Shown here: in pieces, positions 17,023-25,829 of the stretch
How positions within the stretch are numbered: the first letter of the stretch is position 1
Layout: each line of letters starts with the position of its first letter
Source: Tardibacter sp963781025
GTDB taxonomy: Bacteria; Pseudomonadota; Alphaproteobacteria; Sphingomonadales; Sphingomonadaceae
Assembly (NCBI GenBank): GCA_963781025.1
Contig: CAWADU010000003.1
Coordinates: forward strand, 1,798,001-1,862,000
DNA: 64,000 bases
Reading direction: 5' to 3'
Notes under the pieces: generated by a model
The model's database searches: none
What the model saw: only the letters and a program-made list of their open reading frames with translations
What the model was told of the DNA's origin: nothing
Made by a program: the position numbers and the translations under genes

Positions 17023-17651
17023 TCATCGCCGTCGATGGACCGGCAGCCTCCGGCAAGGGCACGATCGCACGGGCGCTGGCCGGGCACTATGGGCTGCCGC
17101 TCCTTGATACGGGGCTTCTATACCGCGCTGTCGGCGTCGCCGTCCTGCGGGCAGGCGGCGATCCGGCCGATGCAGCGCAGGCGCTCGCCGCGTGCGATTT
17201 TGACGACACATTGCTGGCCGACGTGGCGCTTCGCACCGAACAGGCCGGGCGCGCCGCCTCGGTCGTTTCCGCCCACCAACCGGTGCGCGATGCGCTGTTT
17301 GAACGGCAGCGCGCCTTTGCCCGGCAGCCGGGCGGGGCCGTGCTCGACGGCCGCGACATCGGCACGGTGATCGCGCCCGATGCCGACGCCAAGCTGTTCG
17401 TCACCGCTTCTCCGCAAGTGCGCGCGGCCCGCCGCCATGCCGAGCTGGCGAACGCGGGAAAGTCCGTCACGCTGGACGTGGTGCTCGCCGATATCGTCGC
17501 CCGCGACAAGCGCGACGCCAGCCGCCAGGCCGCGCCGCTTGTGCAGGCCAAGGACGCGGACTTGCTGGATACCAGCGATCTGGGTATAGAAGGCGCCGTC
17601 CAGCGGGCGATTGCGCTCGTGGAGGCAAGGGTGAAAACAAGGCGCGGGTAG
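17019..17651 (+). CDS. cmk: Cytidylate kinase
   Basis: A 210-residue kinase with a Walker A loop close to the N-terminus (GPAASGKGT, residues 6-14), then YGLPLLDTGLLYRAVG as the CMP-binding entry, LDGRDIGTVIAPDADAKLFVTA as the phosphate-binding/base-recognition segment, and a lid-type ARDKRDASRQAAPL stretch. It phosphorylates CMP and dCMP to diphosphates. The start codon overlaps aroA by 4 bases. A leader of about 175 bases separates it from rpsA. Confidence 0.95.
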   Translation: MIIAVDGPAASGKGTIARALAGHYGLPLLDTGLLYRAVGVAVLRAGGDPADAAQALAACDFDDTLLADVALRTEQAGRAASVVSAHQPVRDALFERQRAFARQPGGAVLDGRDIGTVIAPDADAKLFVTASPQVRAARRHAELANAGKSVTLDVVLADIVARDKRDASRQAAPLVQAKDADLLDTSDLGIEGAVQRAIALVEARVKTRRG

Positions 17652-17825
17652 CTTCGGCAACGGCCGGGAGCTGTTCTTGCGCCCCATTTGTTTTGACCGC
17701 CTCCGCGCGTTTCCCATGAACCTTGAGGATGTCCGACCGGCACGGGGCCGGGCGGACGGTTGAGTGCAAGACCGCCGGAGACAACCGGCTGGCCTGCATA
17801 GCATTGATGGAAAGACTCTTTTCTT

Positions 17826-19535
17826 ATGGCAACATCGGCAACGCCGACCCGCGACGATTTCGCGGCCCTTCTTGAACAATCGCTCGGTGAGAATCGCTCC
17901 TTTGAAGGACGGGTGGTCAAGGGCATCGTCACCGCAATCGAAAATGACGTCGCCGTGATCGACGTCGGCCTCAAGTCCGAAGGCCGTGTCTCGCTGCGCG
18001 AATTCGCCGCTCCGGGCCAGAAGGCCGAGATTCAGGTCGGCGACGAAGTCGAAGTTTACGTCGACCGTGTCGAAAACGCCAATGGCGAAGCGATGCTGTC
18101 ACGCGATCGCGCCCGCCGCGAAGCCGCATGGGACAAGCTCGAAAAGCAGTTCGAAGTCCAAGAGCGCGTCGAAGGCGTGATCTTCGGCCGCGTCAAGGGC
18201 GGCTTCACCGTCGACCTTTCGCGGCGCCGTCGCCTTCCTGCCGGGCAGCCAGGTCGATATCCGCCCGGTCCGCGACGTAACCCCATTGATGGGCATTCCC
18301 CAGCCGTTCCAGTTGCTGAAGATGGACCGCCGTCGCGGCAATATCGTCGTTTCGCGCCGCGCCGTTCTGGAAGAAACCCGCGCCGAGCAGCGTTCGGGCC
18401 TGATCCAGTCGCTGGCCGAGGGCCAGGTGATTGACGGCGTCGTCAAGAACATCACCGATTACGGCGCGTTCGTTGATCTGGGCGGCATCGACGGCCTGCT
18501 CCACGTCACCGACATGAGCTACAAGCGCGTCGGCCATCCATCGGAGCTGATCAACATCGGCGACATGGTCAAGGTGCAGATCATCCGCATCAACAAGGAC
18601 ACGCAGCGCATCTCGCTCGGCATGAAGCAGCTCGAGAGCGATCCCTGGGCGGGCGCGGCAGCGAAATATCCGATTGGCGGCAAGTTTACGGGCCGCGTCA
18701 CCAACATCACCGAATATGGCGCCTTCGTCGAACTGGAAGCCGGCATCGAAGGGCCTGGTCCACGTCTCCGAAATGTCGCTGGGTCAAGAAGAACGTGCAC
18801 CCCGGCAAGATCGTCTCCACCTCGCAGGAAGTCGATGTCGTCGTGCTCGAGGTGGACGAGGACAAGCGCCGCATTTCGCTCGGCCTCAAGCAGGCGCAGG
18901 CCAATCCGTGGGAAGCCTTCGCCGAGAAGCACCCCGTCGGCACCCAGGTCGAGGGCGAAGTCAAGAACGCGACCGAGTTCGGCCTGTTCATCGGCCTCGA
19001 AGGCGATGTGGACGGCATGGTCCACATGTCCGACATCGCCTGGGGCGTTTCGGGCGAGGACGCGCTCAACCTGCATCACAAGGGCGAGACGGTTCAGGCC
19101 GTCGTACTTGACGTCGATGTCGAGAAGGAGCGCATTTCGCTTGGCATGAAGCAGCTTGAGCGCGGTGGTCCTTCGGCCGCAGGCGCCGCAGCTGGCGCGC
19201 GCAAGAACGAGGTAGTCACCGTCACCGTCCTCGAGATCCGCGATGGCGGCCTTGAGGTGCAGATCGGCGATGATGGCGCGACCGGCTTCATCAAGCGTGC
19301 CGATCTGTCGCGCGACCGCGACGAGCAGCAGCCGGAGCGTTTCGACGTCGGCCAGAAGTTCGACGCGATGGTGACGGGCTTCGACAAGTCGAAGAAGCCG
19401 ACGCTTTCGATCAAAGCGATGCAGATCGCAGAGGAAAAGCAGGCGGTGGCGCAGTACGGTTCGTCGGATTCCGGCGCATCGCTCGGCGACATCCTTGGCG
19501 CGGCGCTCAACAAGGCCCGCGAAGACACCAAGTAA
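17826..19535 (+). CDS. rpsA: 30S ribosomal protein S1, reading frame broken by three single-base insertions
   Basis: Tandem S1/OB-fold repeats cover the whole gene (for example GVVKNITDYGAFVDLGGIDG and RVTNITEYGAFVELEAGIEG). The frame breaks three times, each by one extra base: near C18222 (after FTVDLS, family GAVAFLPG follows in +1), near G18751-18753 (after EAGIE, GLVHVSEMS follows) and near C18779 (after EMS, WVKKNVHPGKI follows). The third insertion restores the original frame, which runs to the stop at 19533. Removing the three bases gives 568 residues, the normal length. S1 binds mRNA on the small subunit and is essential, so errors in the sequence are more likely than a real mutant. 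Confidence 0.93.
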
Positions 19536-19562
19536 TCGTCGCACCGGCATTGCTGGAACACA

Positions 19563-19598
19563 AAACGGCCTGGAGGAAACTCCGGGCCGTTTCTTTTT
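19563..19598 (+). terminator. Rho-independent terminator of rpsA
   Basis: AAACGGCC pairs with GGCCGTTT across an inner GGAG/CTCC stem and a GAAA-type loop, followed by CTTTTT. It lies 27 bases after the rpsA stop on the same strand. Confidence 0.85.
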
Positions 19599-19718
19599 GG
19601 AACGAAATGGCGGTCATCGAGCCGGGGATCGGCTGCCGATAGCCCATCCATCGCCAAGGCACATTTGCAACCTTTGCCCCGATGCGACATTCTTTGAACA
19701 GCAGGCGAGGGACCAGCC

Positions 19719-20594
19719 ATGCGGCTTGACGACCAGCGGGAAAGTTCGAACGTCGAGGATCGGCGCGGCTCCGGCGGCGGCTTCCGTTTCCCGATCGGCG
19801 GCGGTGGTGGCCTTCCGTTCGGCGGGGGCAGGATGGGCTGCGGCGTGCTCGCAATCGTCGTGGTCGGCGCGCTACTGCTGGGCATCAACCCGTTGCAGCT
19901 CCTTGGCGTGATGGATCAGGGAAGCGCCCCAGTTGGGCAACAGGCCCAGCCGGACGGACCGGCGCAAAACCAGACGGACATTTTCGTCAGTCGCGTGCTT
20001 GCCACGACCGAGGATACATGGGGGCGGATCTTCAGCGCATCCGGCGAACATTATATCCCTCCCAAGCTTGTGCTGTTTTCGGGAACGGACCAGTCCGGGT
20101 GCGGAATTGCGCAGGCAGCGGCGGGCCCCTTCTATTGTCCGGCCGATCACAAGGTCTATCTGGACACCAGCTTCTTCGACGAACTTAATCGTCGCTTCGG
20201 CGCGCCGGGCGATTTCGCCCAGGCCTATGTCATCGCCCATGAGGTAGGCCACCATGTCCAGACGCTGACCGGCATTTCGGATCAGGTCCGCCAGGCGCAG
20301 GCGCGGTCCTCTGAAGCGCAGGCAAATGCGATCCAGGTGAAGATGGAGCTTCAGGCGGACTGCTATGCGGGCGTGTGGGGCGCCAACAACAAGCAATATC
20401 TGGAGGCCGGCGATGTCGAGGAGGCGTTACGCGCGGCCGAAGCGATAGGCGACGACATGCTCCAGAAGCAGGCGCAGGGTTATGTCGTCCCCGACAGCTT
20501 CACCCACGGCTCGTCGGCCGAACGGGTGCGCTGGTTCCAGCGCGGCATGGAGAGCGGCGACCCGGCATCCTGCGACACATTCGGCAGGGTTTAG
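19719..20594 (+). CDS. KPN_02809/YpfJ-family neutral zinc metallopeptidase
   Basis: A 291-residue protein with a low-complexity, glycine-rich N-terminus (RRGSGGGFRFPIGGGGGLPF), one membrane helix around residues 48-68 and a periplasmic-type catalytic region. The zinc site HEVGHH is followed by HVQTLTG, and a downstream ELQADCYAG supplies the third ligand. CGIAQAAAGPFYCPADHKVYLD is also conserved in the family. Substrates are unknown. The gene follows the rpsA terminator as a separate unit, and its 3' end overlaps the convergent gene by 4 bases. Confidence 0.9.
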   Translation: MRLDDQRESSNVEDRRGSGGGFRFPIGGGGGLPFGGGRMGCGVLAIVVVGALLLGINPLQLLGVMDQGSAPVGQQAQPDGPAQNQTDIFVSRVLATTEDTWGRIFSASGEHYIPPKLVLFSGTDQSGCGIAQAAAGPFYCPADHKVYLDTSFFDELNRRFGAPGDFAQAYVIAHEVGHHVQTLTGISDQVRQAQARSSEAQANAIQVKMELQADCYAGVWGANNKQYLEAGDVEEALRAAEAIGDDMLQKQAQGYVVPDSFTHGSSAERVRWFQRGMESGDPASCDTFGRV

Positions 20595-21139
20595 CCCTGC
20601 CCTGCGCCGCCTGCGCCCGATCCGAACCTCTGCTCGAATTCATCGAGCTTGCCTTCGGCCAATAACCTTGCCTGTTCGCGCCAGCGGTCGCGCTCGATAC
20701 GGCCCCGGAAGCTTCCCAGTCGTTCATCGACGATGGTGACATGACCATCGCTCCAGCTCGCGATCTGGTGATAGTGGAACACGCCGAGTTCACCCAACAG
20801 CGCATTCAGCTTTGGGCCCACCCCTTTCAGCCGCATCAAATCGTCGATATCACCCCATGGCGCGGTCAGGAAGGGTGACGGCGCATCGCCGTCGCTGGCT
20901 CCCGCGCCCGACAGCACCGCATCGGCGGTGCCCGCTATGGGCGGGGCGGCAGGCGCCGACGCGGCAGGTTCCGGCGGGGTCGCGGTCCGGTCCAGCGTGC
21001 GGGCAAGCGGCGCATCCTCGGCCGCCTGTGTGAATTCGACGCGGTGACAGCGCCGCGCCCAGATCCATGCGCCCGTCGCAAAGCCGATGACGAACGCCGC
21101 GATCAGGAACCACTGGTTCATGTCGATGAGATAGGCCAT
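20591..21139 (-). CDS. Membrane-anchored helix-hairpin-helix protein
   Basis: A 182-residue protein with one N-terminal membrane helix (FLIAAFVIGFATGAWIWARR), an alanine/proline-rich linker and a C-terminal helix-hairpin-helix module: LMRLKGVGPKLNALLGELGV followed by FHYHQIASW. Such modules also occur fused to NADH dehydrogenase subunits and in unnamed alphaproteobacterial proteins; they usually contact nucleic acid or act as a small protein fold. It begins 3 bases after the stop of the 35-residue membrane protein upstream and is the last gene of a three-gene minus-strand set. The function is unknown. Confidence 0.7.
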   Translation of the reverse strand: MAYLIDMNQWFLIAAFVIGFATGAWIWARRCHRVEFTQAAEDAPLARTLDRTATPPEPAASAPAAPPIAGTADAVLSGAGASDGDAPSPFLTAPWGDIDDLMRLKGVGPKLNALLGELGVFHYHQIASWSDGHVTIVDERLGSFRGRIERDRWREQARLLAEGKLDEFEQRFGSGAGGAGQG

Positions 21140-21142
21140 TGC

Positions 21143-21250
21143 TCAACCCCTTGTTTGCGGACGGCCCCAGATCACCCACGCGGCGCCGACGCCGATGGCG
21201 AAAGCCGCGATGTTGAGCAGAAGCATTTCTGAAAACAGGTAAAGCGTCAT
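21143..21250 (-). CDS. 35-residue single-helix membrane protein
   Basis: A short frame reading MTLYLFSEMLLLNIAAFAIG and then VGAAWVIWGRPQTRG. It is a single hydrophobic helix with a basic C-terminal tail. Support comes from its position: 27 bases after the BON-like gene and 3 bases before the HHH-protein gene, all in the same direction. The Trp-rich end of the helix resembles the anchor helix of the next protein. No family is recognised. Confidence 0.55.
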   Translation of the reverse strand: MTLYLFSEMLLLNIAAFAIGVGAAWVIWGRPQTRG

Positions 21251-21277
21251 CGTGACCTCGCTATTCGGACAGTCCGG

Positions 21278-21568
21278 TTATTGGGGGCCCCAGACCGCCT
21301 CGGCCACGCCTGGCACCCTGCGGACGATGGCAATCGCCTGTGCCTTTTGCACCGGGGACAGGTCGCCCTCGAGATGGGCGACACGGCGCACCGGGCTGGC
21401 TTCGAATGCAACCGTCACACCGATCAGCCCGTGATTGACCAGCTGCTGATTGGACTGGGCGGTGAGTTCATTGATCGTACGCTCCCCATAGCCGAACGCA
21501 TAGAAGGCGGCATAGGTAAGCAGGATGACGCTGATCAGTCCGGTCAGAAATTTTGCCAGGCTTGCCAT
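21278..21568 (-). CDS. Small BON-like membrane-anchored protein
   Basis: A 96-residue protein with an N-terminal membrane helix (FLTGLISVILLTYAAFYAF) and a compact domain ending in GVTVAFEASPVRRVAHLEGD and IVRRVPGVAEAVWGPQ. The alternation of a short beta-strand, a helix and a strand around VRRVPGVAEV resembles BON domains, which bind phospholipids or act as periplasmic adaptors. It is the first gene of a minus-strand set with two further membrane-anchored small proteins. The BON call is from pattern only. Confidence 0.6.
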   Translation of the reverse strand: MASLAKFLTGLISVILLTYAAFYAFGYGERTINELTAQSNQQLVNHGLIGVTVAFEASPVRRVAHLEGDLSPVQKAQAIAIVRRVPGVAEAVWGPQ

Positions 21569-21673
21569 TACTAGGTTCCGTTTGTTTCGCCGCAGTCTAG
21601 CGGCGTTCGAACTCGTTTGTCATCAGGAGGTTCCTTTAACCCGCGGAATGCAGGCCATGATCCCGCCCGGGCA

Positions 21674-22951
21674 TTACGCGCGCTCGCGTGCTACCTCCCG
21701 CCAGCCGATATCGCGGCGGCAGAAGCCATCGGGCCAGTCGATCGCATCGACCGCGCGATAGGCCGCCGCCTGCGCGTCCGCAACCGTCGCCCCAAGTGCC
21801 GTGACATTCAGCACCCGGCCGCCGGTCGCGATCAGCCGGCCGTCGCCATCGCGCGCGGTGCCGGCATGGAAAACGCGAGCGCCGGTTGCCTCGGCGGCAT
21901 CGATCCCCGCTATCACCGTGCCCTTGACCGGCGTTCCCGGATATCCGTTCGCCGCCATCACTACGGTCAGGGCTGGCTCGTCCCGCCACTCCGGCCGCAC
22001 TTCGGCGAGCCTGCCGGAACAGGCGGCGTCGATCAGGTCCAGCAGATCGCTTTTCAGCCGCATCATCAGCACCTGGCATTCGGGATCACCGAAGCGAGCA
22101 TTATATTCGATCAGTTGCGGGCCGTCCCTGGTCAGCATCAGCCCCGCGTAGAGCACGCCGCGATAGGGCGTGCCCGCCGCTGCCATGGCCTTCACGGTAG
22201 GCTCTAAGATTTCCGCCATCGCCCGCGCCTGAAGATCAGGCGTCAGCACGCGCGCGGGCGAATAGGCGCCCATGCCCCCGGTGTTGGGGCCGGTGTCGCC
22301 GTCGCCCACCCGCTTGTGATCCTGCGCCGACCCGAACGGCAGCACGGTTTCGCCATCGGTGATCGCAAAGAAGCTCGCTTCCTCGCCCTCCAGAAACTCC
22401 TCGATCACAACCTCGGCGCCCGCTGCGCCGAAGCTGCCGTCAAACATTATGTCGATCGCCGCGTCAGCTTCAGCGCGGGTCATGGCGATCACGACGCCCT
22501 TGCCCGCCGCCAGGCCGTCAGCCTTGATCACCACCGGCACCGGTTGCGTCGCCAGATAGGCACGTGCCGCCGCCGGATTGCTGAACCGGGCATAGGCGGC
22601 GGTTGGAATGCCCGCGCGGGCGCAAAGGTCCTTGGTGAAACCCTTGGAGCCTTCAAGCTGCGCCGCCTTTGCCGATGGACCGAACGCCCTGATCCCCGCC
22701 GCGGCGAGCGCATCCGCCAACCCTTCGACCAGCGGTTGCTCAGGCCCGATCACGACGAGCGCGATGCCCTTTTCCCCGCAGAAACGCACGACCGCCTCAT
22801 GATCGGACACATTCAGCGCGACACATTCGGCGTTCTGCGCGATACCGGCGTTGCCTGGGGCCGCCCACAGCTTGCCGAGGCGCGGCGATTGCGCCAGCTT
22901 CCAGGCCAGCGCATGTTCCCGGCCACCGGAACCCACCAGCAGGACGTTCAT
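21674..22951 (-). CDS. purD: Phosphoribosylamine-glycine ligase
   Basis: Start placed at ATG 22951 so that the protein begins MNVLLVGSGGREHALAWKL, the fixed N-terminus of PurD; it is 425 residues long. The ATP-grasp features follow: QLEGSKGFTKDLCARAGIP, VVIKADGLAAGKGVVIA, FLEGEEASFFAITDG, AQDHKRVGDGDTGPNTGGMG and EYNARFGDPECQVL. It makes glycinamide ribonucleotide in purine synthesis. Its start codon overlaps the start codon of divergent xseA within the sequence CATG. Confidence 0.96.
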   Translation of the reverse strand: MNVLLVGSGGREHALAWKLAQSPRLGKLWAAPGNAGIAQNAECVALNVSDHEAVVRFCGEKGIALVVIGPEQPLVEGLADALAAAGIRAFGPSAKAAQLEGSKGFTKDLCARAGIPTAAYARFSNPAAARAYLATQPVPVVIKADGLAAGKGVVIAMTRAEADAAIDIMFDGSFGAAGAEVVIEEFLEGEEASFFAITDGETVLPFGSAQDHKRVGDGDTGPNTGGMGAYSPARVLTPDLQARAMAEILEPTVKAMAAAGTPYRGVLYAGLMLTRDGPQLIEYNARFGDPECQVLMMRLKSDLLDLIDAACSGRLAEVRPEWRDEPALTVVMAANGYPGTPVKGTVIAGIDAAEATGARVFHAGTARDGDGRLIATGGRVLNVTALGATVADAQAAAYRAVDAIDWPDGFCRRDIGWREVARERA

Positions 22952-24350
22952 GACCTCAGTGCCCAATGATCAAACCCTCGATGAAGACAGTGCCCGGCTC
23001 GTAGCCGAGGATGGCGCGTCAGGCAATTCGCCCGCGTTGTCGGTGTCGGAACTGTCGAATGCGCTAAAGCGGACGGTTGAGGATCGTTTCGGCCATGTCC
23101 GCGTACGAGGCGAAATTTCGGGATGGAAACGCGCCGCATCGGGCCACGGCTATCTGTGCCTGAAGGACGAATCGGCGGTGATTGACGGGGTGATGTGGAA
23201 AGGCGTGCTGCAATCGCTCCGTTTTCAGCCGGAAGACGGGCTGGAAGTGATCGCCACCGGCAAGATCACCACCTATCCCGGCCGATCCAAATACCAGATC
23301 GTCATCGAGCGGCTGGAAATTGCGGGCGCGGGCGCATTGATGGCGCTGCTCGAACAACGGCGCAGGAAGCTTGCGGCCGAGGGCTTGTTCGATAGCGAGA
23401 GGAAGCGGCCCCTGCCGTTCCTGCCCGATATAATTGGCGTCGTCACCTCGCCCACCGGCGCGGTCATTCGCGACATCCTCCACCGGCTGGAGGATCGCTT
23501 CCCGCGCCGCGTCATCCTGTGGCCGGTGCTGGTGCAGGGCGAAACCGCCGCTGCCCAGGTCGCGGCCGCCGTCCATGGCTTCAACGCCATGACCGGCCCC
23601 GACCGGCCCGACCTGCTGATCGTCGCGCGCGGCGGCGGGTCGATCGAGGATCTCTGGGCATTCAACGAGGAAATCGTCGTCCGCGCCGTCGCGGGCAGCG
23701 GCATCCCCACCATCTCCGCAGTCGGGCACGAAACCGACACGACACTGTGCGATTTCGCCGCCGACATGCGGGCGCCGACGCCCACCGCCGCCGCCGAGAT
23801 GGCGGTGCCCGTGCGCGCCGACATCCTTACCGGCATCCGCCAGCTCGACCTGCGGGCTGAACGATGCGCGCTGAGGACGCTGGGACTGCGGCGTGAACGG
23901 GTCGAAAGCCTCGGTCGCCGCCTGCCCACGCCGCGCGCGCTTCTCGGCCTTGCCCGGCAGCGGGCCGACGATATCGGCGAACGGCTGCCGCGCGCGCTCC
24001 TGGTCCGGGCCGAACGGTCGCGCGCGGCGCTTGCCGCCATCACCGGCCGGTTGCGCCCGCAACTGCTGGGCCGCCAGATGAAGGATGCCCGCAGCCAGCT
24101 CGAACGGCTGTGGCGGGTCGCGGTGAACCTCGACCCCGAAGCCGTGCTCGGCAGGGGCTATGCGCTGGTCCGGGATACGGCGGGCCATGTCGTCGCCACA
24201 GCGGCGGCCGCAACGGCGGCAAGGCAGGTTACGGTCCGGTTTGCGGATGCCAGCGTCGATGCTACGATAGGGTCTGGCGAACCCGCGCCTCGCACCTCGC
24301 CGAGGAAGAAGGCGGCGGTGCAAGCGCCGGGTCAACCGAAGCTGCTTTGA
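22950..24350 (+). CDS. xseA: Exodeoxyribonuclease VII large subunit
   Basis: A 466-residue protein when started at ATG 22950. The N-terminal OB-fold begins at LSVSELSNALKRTVEDRFG and includes VRGEISGWKRAASGHGYLCL; the catalytic domain has IGVVTSPTGAVIRDILHRL, LIVARGGGSIEDLWAFNEE and SAVGHETDTTLCDFAADMRAPTPTAAAE, all family signatures. A long helical region and a basic C-terminus follow. With XseB, which is not in the window, it degrades single-stranded DNA. The start overlaps the purD start on the other strand; a later start (GTG near 22960 or 23042) is possible and would separate the two genes. Confidence 0.95.
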   Translation: MTSVPNDQTLDEDSARLVAEDGASGNSPALSVSELSNALKRTVEDRFGHVRVRGEISGWKRAASGHGYLCLKDESAVIDGVMWKGVLQSLRFQPEDGLEVIATGKITTYPGRSKYQIVIERLEIAGAGALMALLEQRRRKLAAEGLFDSERKRPLPFLPDIIGVVTSPTGAVIRDILHRLEDRFPRRVILWPVLVQGETAAAQVAAAVHGFNAMTGPDRPDLLIVARGGGSIEDLWAFNEEIVVRAVAGSGIPTISAVGHETDTTLCDFAADMRAPTPTAAAEMAVPVRADILTGIRQLDLRAERCALRTLGLRRERVESLGRRLPTPRALLGLARQRADDIGERLPRALLVRAERSRAALAAITGRLRPQLLGRQMKDARSQLERLWRVAVNLDPEAVLGRGYALVRDTAGHVVATAAAATAARQVTVRFADASVDATIGSGEPAPRTSPRKKAAVQAPGQPKLL

Positions 24351-24362
24351 GGTCTTTTGTCC

Positions 24363-24569
24363 ATGCTGATGTCGAACGGCGGCCGGGCCGCCCGCCTCCA
24401 CTATCTTTCCAGTTCCTTCCGGGTACTGTCGGCGGGCGATCATGTCGTCTGCGCCGTGACCGGACAGAAGATCCCGCTTGATCGTCTGCGCTACTGGAGC
24501 GCGGAGCGTCAGGAAGCCTATGCATCGGCCGAAGCGTCGGCATCTCGCGGGACCTCGCCTGCTTCATGA
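24363..24569 (+). CDS. DUF2093-family protein
   Basis: A 68-residue protein starting at ATG 24363, 12 bases after xseA. It has FRVLSAGDHVVCAVTGQKIP followed by LDRLRYWSAERQEAYASAE, the core of the alphaproteobacterial DUF2093 family, which is usually found next to xseA. It overlaps the following gene by 4 bases (ATGA). The single Cys in VCAVTG is conserved-looking. No function is known. Confidence 0.8.
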   Translation: MLMSNGGRAARLHYLSSSFRVLSAGDHVVCAVTGQKIPLDRLRYWSAERQEAYASAEASASRGTSPAS

Positions 24570-25495
24570 AGCCCGCGCCGGCCGCATCCGCGCCGGCACC
24601 TTGGACGCTCACGGCGCTTATCGCGCTGGCGAGCTGTGCCGCCCCGCCCGCTCCACCGCCATCGGCCTTGCCACCACCCATCGCCATCCGCCCGCTGGAG
24701 CGGGTGGACGACCAGGCATTCGCCTTTCAGGGCGCGTTGATGCAGGGCGGCTATGCCATCGGGCAGGCACCGCAGGGCACGCTTTCCGTCAGCCTTGACG
24801 GGCGACCGCTGACGCTGGCCGCAAATGGCCGGTTCGCGATCGGATTCAGCCGCGACGCGCCCGCCCATGCGGTCGTCGAGGCGGCGATGGATGACGGCTC
24901 GCGCCTCATCGCTCGCATCGCCGTCGGCCAGCGCAACTATGAAGTGCAGAGCATTCCGGGCCTGCCCGGCAAATCCGCGCCCGATCCGGAATATGAACGC
25001 CTGCGGGCAGGAGAGCTTGCGCGGATCGCAACGGCACGAACGCAGCGGAACACGTCGGACGGCTGGCAGCAACGCTGGATATGGCCCGTTATTGGCCGCA
25101 TTTCCGGCGTATATGGATCGCAGCGCGTCCTTGGCGGCGTGCCGCATAGTCCCCATAACGGCGTCGACATAGCAGCTCCCAGTGGCACTCCCATCGTCGC
25201 CCCGGCCGATGGCGTCGTGGTGCTGGCCGGCCCGCCGCAGTTCAGCCTCGAAGGCAATCTGGTGATCATCGACCACGGCATGGGCGTGAACAGCGCCTAT
25301 CTTCACCTGTCGCGAGTCGATGTAAGGCCGGGCGACCGCGTGCGGCGCGGCCAGTGCATCGGCGCCGTCGGAACCACCGGCCGGTCGACCGGCCCGCATC
25401 TGCATTGGGGGTTGAACTGGCTCGACCAGCGGCTCGACCCGGCCCTGCTGCCCGGTCCGATGCCGGGCGCAACCGCGACCGGAAGCGACGGCTGA
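24566..25495 (+). CDS. M23-family (LytM) peptidoglycan metallopeptidase lipoprotein
   Basis: A 309-residue protein with a lipoprotein signal: LTALIALASC gives a lipobox with Cys24. The C-terminal domain is a LytM barrel: HNGVDIAAPSGTPIVAPADG supplies the first zinc His and Asp, and HLHWGL the catalytic and third-ligand histidines. Both canonical LytM motifs are intact, so an active D,D-endopeptidase is likely, although some relatives are EnvC-like activators with broken sites. It is coupled to DUF2093 by a 4-base overlap, giving xseA-DUF2093-M23 as one transcript. Confidence 0.9.
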   Translation: MKPAPAASAPAPWTLTALIALASCAAPPAPPPSALPPPIAIRPLERVDDQAFAFQGALMQGGYAIGQAPQGTLSVSLDGRPLTLAANGRFAIGFSRDAPAHAVVEAAMDDGSRLIARIAVGQRNYEVQSIPGLPGKSAPDPEYERLRAGELARIATARTQRNTSDGWQQRWIWPVIGRISGVYGSQRVLGGVPHSPHNGVDIAAPSGTPIVAPADGVVVLAGPPQFSLEGNLVIIDHGMGVNSAYLHLSRVDVRPGDRVRRGQCIGAVGTTGRSTGPHLHWGLNWLDQRLDPALLPGPMPGATATGSDG

Positions 25496-25829
25496 CCGCT
25501 GCGGAACAAAACAAGAAGATGTGCGTTATAGAGGCGGAAAAACGAGGGTTTCATCGCCTCATTCGATCAGTGACCGCCAAGCTGCTGAACGAAAGCTGTA
25601 TTTTTTGCGATACTAACAGTGTTGCAAATAGGTTACAGACAATGATGAAAGTATGAATGGTAGATTAACAAAGGCTTTACAGTCGTTGTTCTGATGCCGC
25701 ACCAATTGGTCATGCCCGAACACCGGGAACTGCATCTGGTCGTAGGGACAGCGTCCGACGAGACCGGTCGTCGGTAATCAGACGGATGAGAGGCCGCGGA
25801 CGCGCAACTCTTGTCGAGGAACTGACAAA
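25496..25829 (+). other. Intergenic leader ahead of the TonB receptor
   Basis: About 334 bases without a gene. The middle (about 25590-25690) is markedly A+T rich compared with its surroundings, which fits a promoter region for the receptor gene, and a GAGGA box lies 13 bases before the GTG start at 25830. I do not see a palindromic operator or a hairpin terminator for the M23 gene. Confidence 0.4.

Noticed and set aside
17826..19535. Programmed ribosomal frameshifting in rpsA
   Set aside because: Three separate sites, no slippery heptamers at them, and no such recoding known for S1; sequence errors explain it better.
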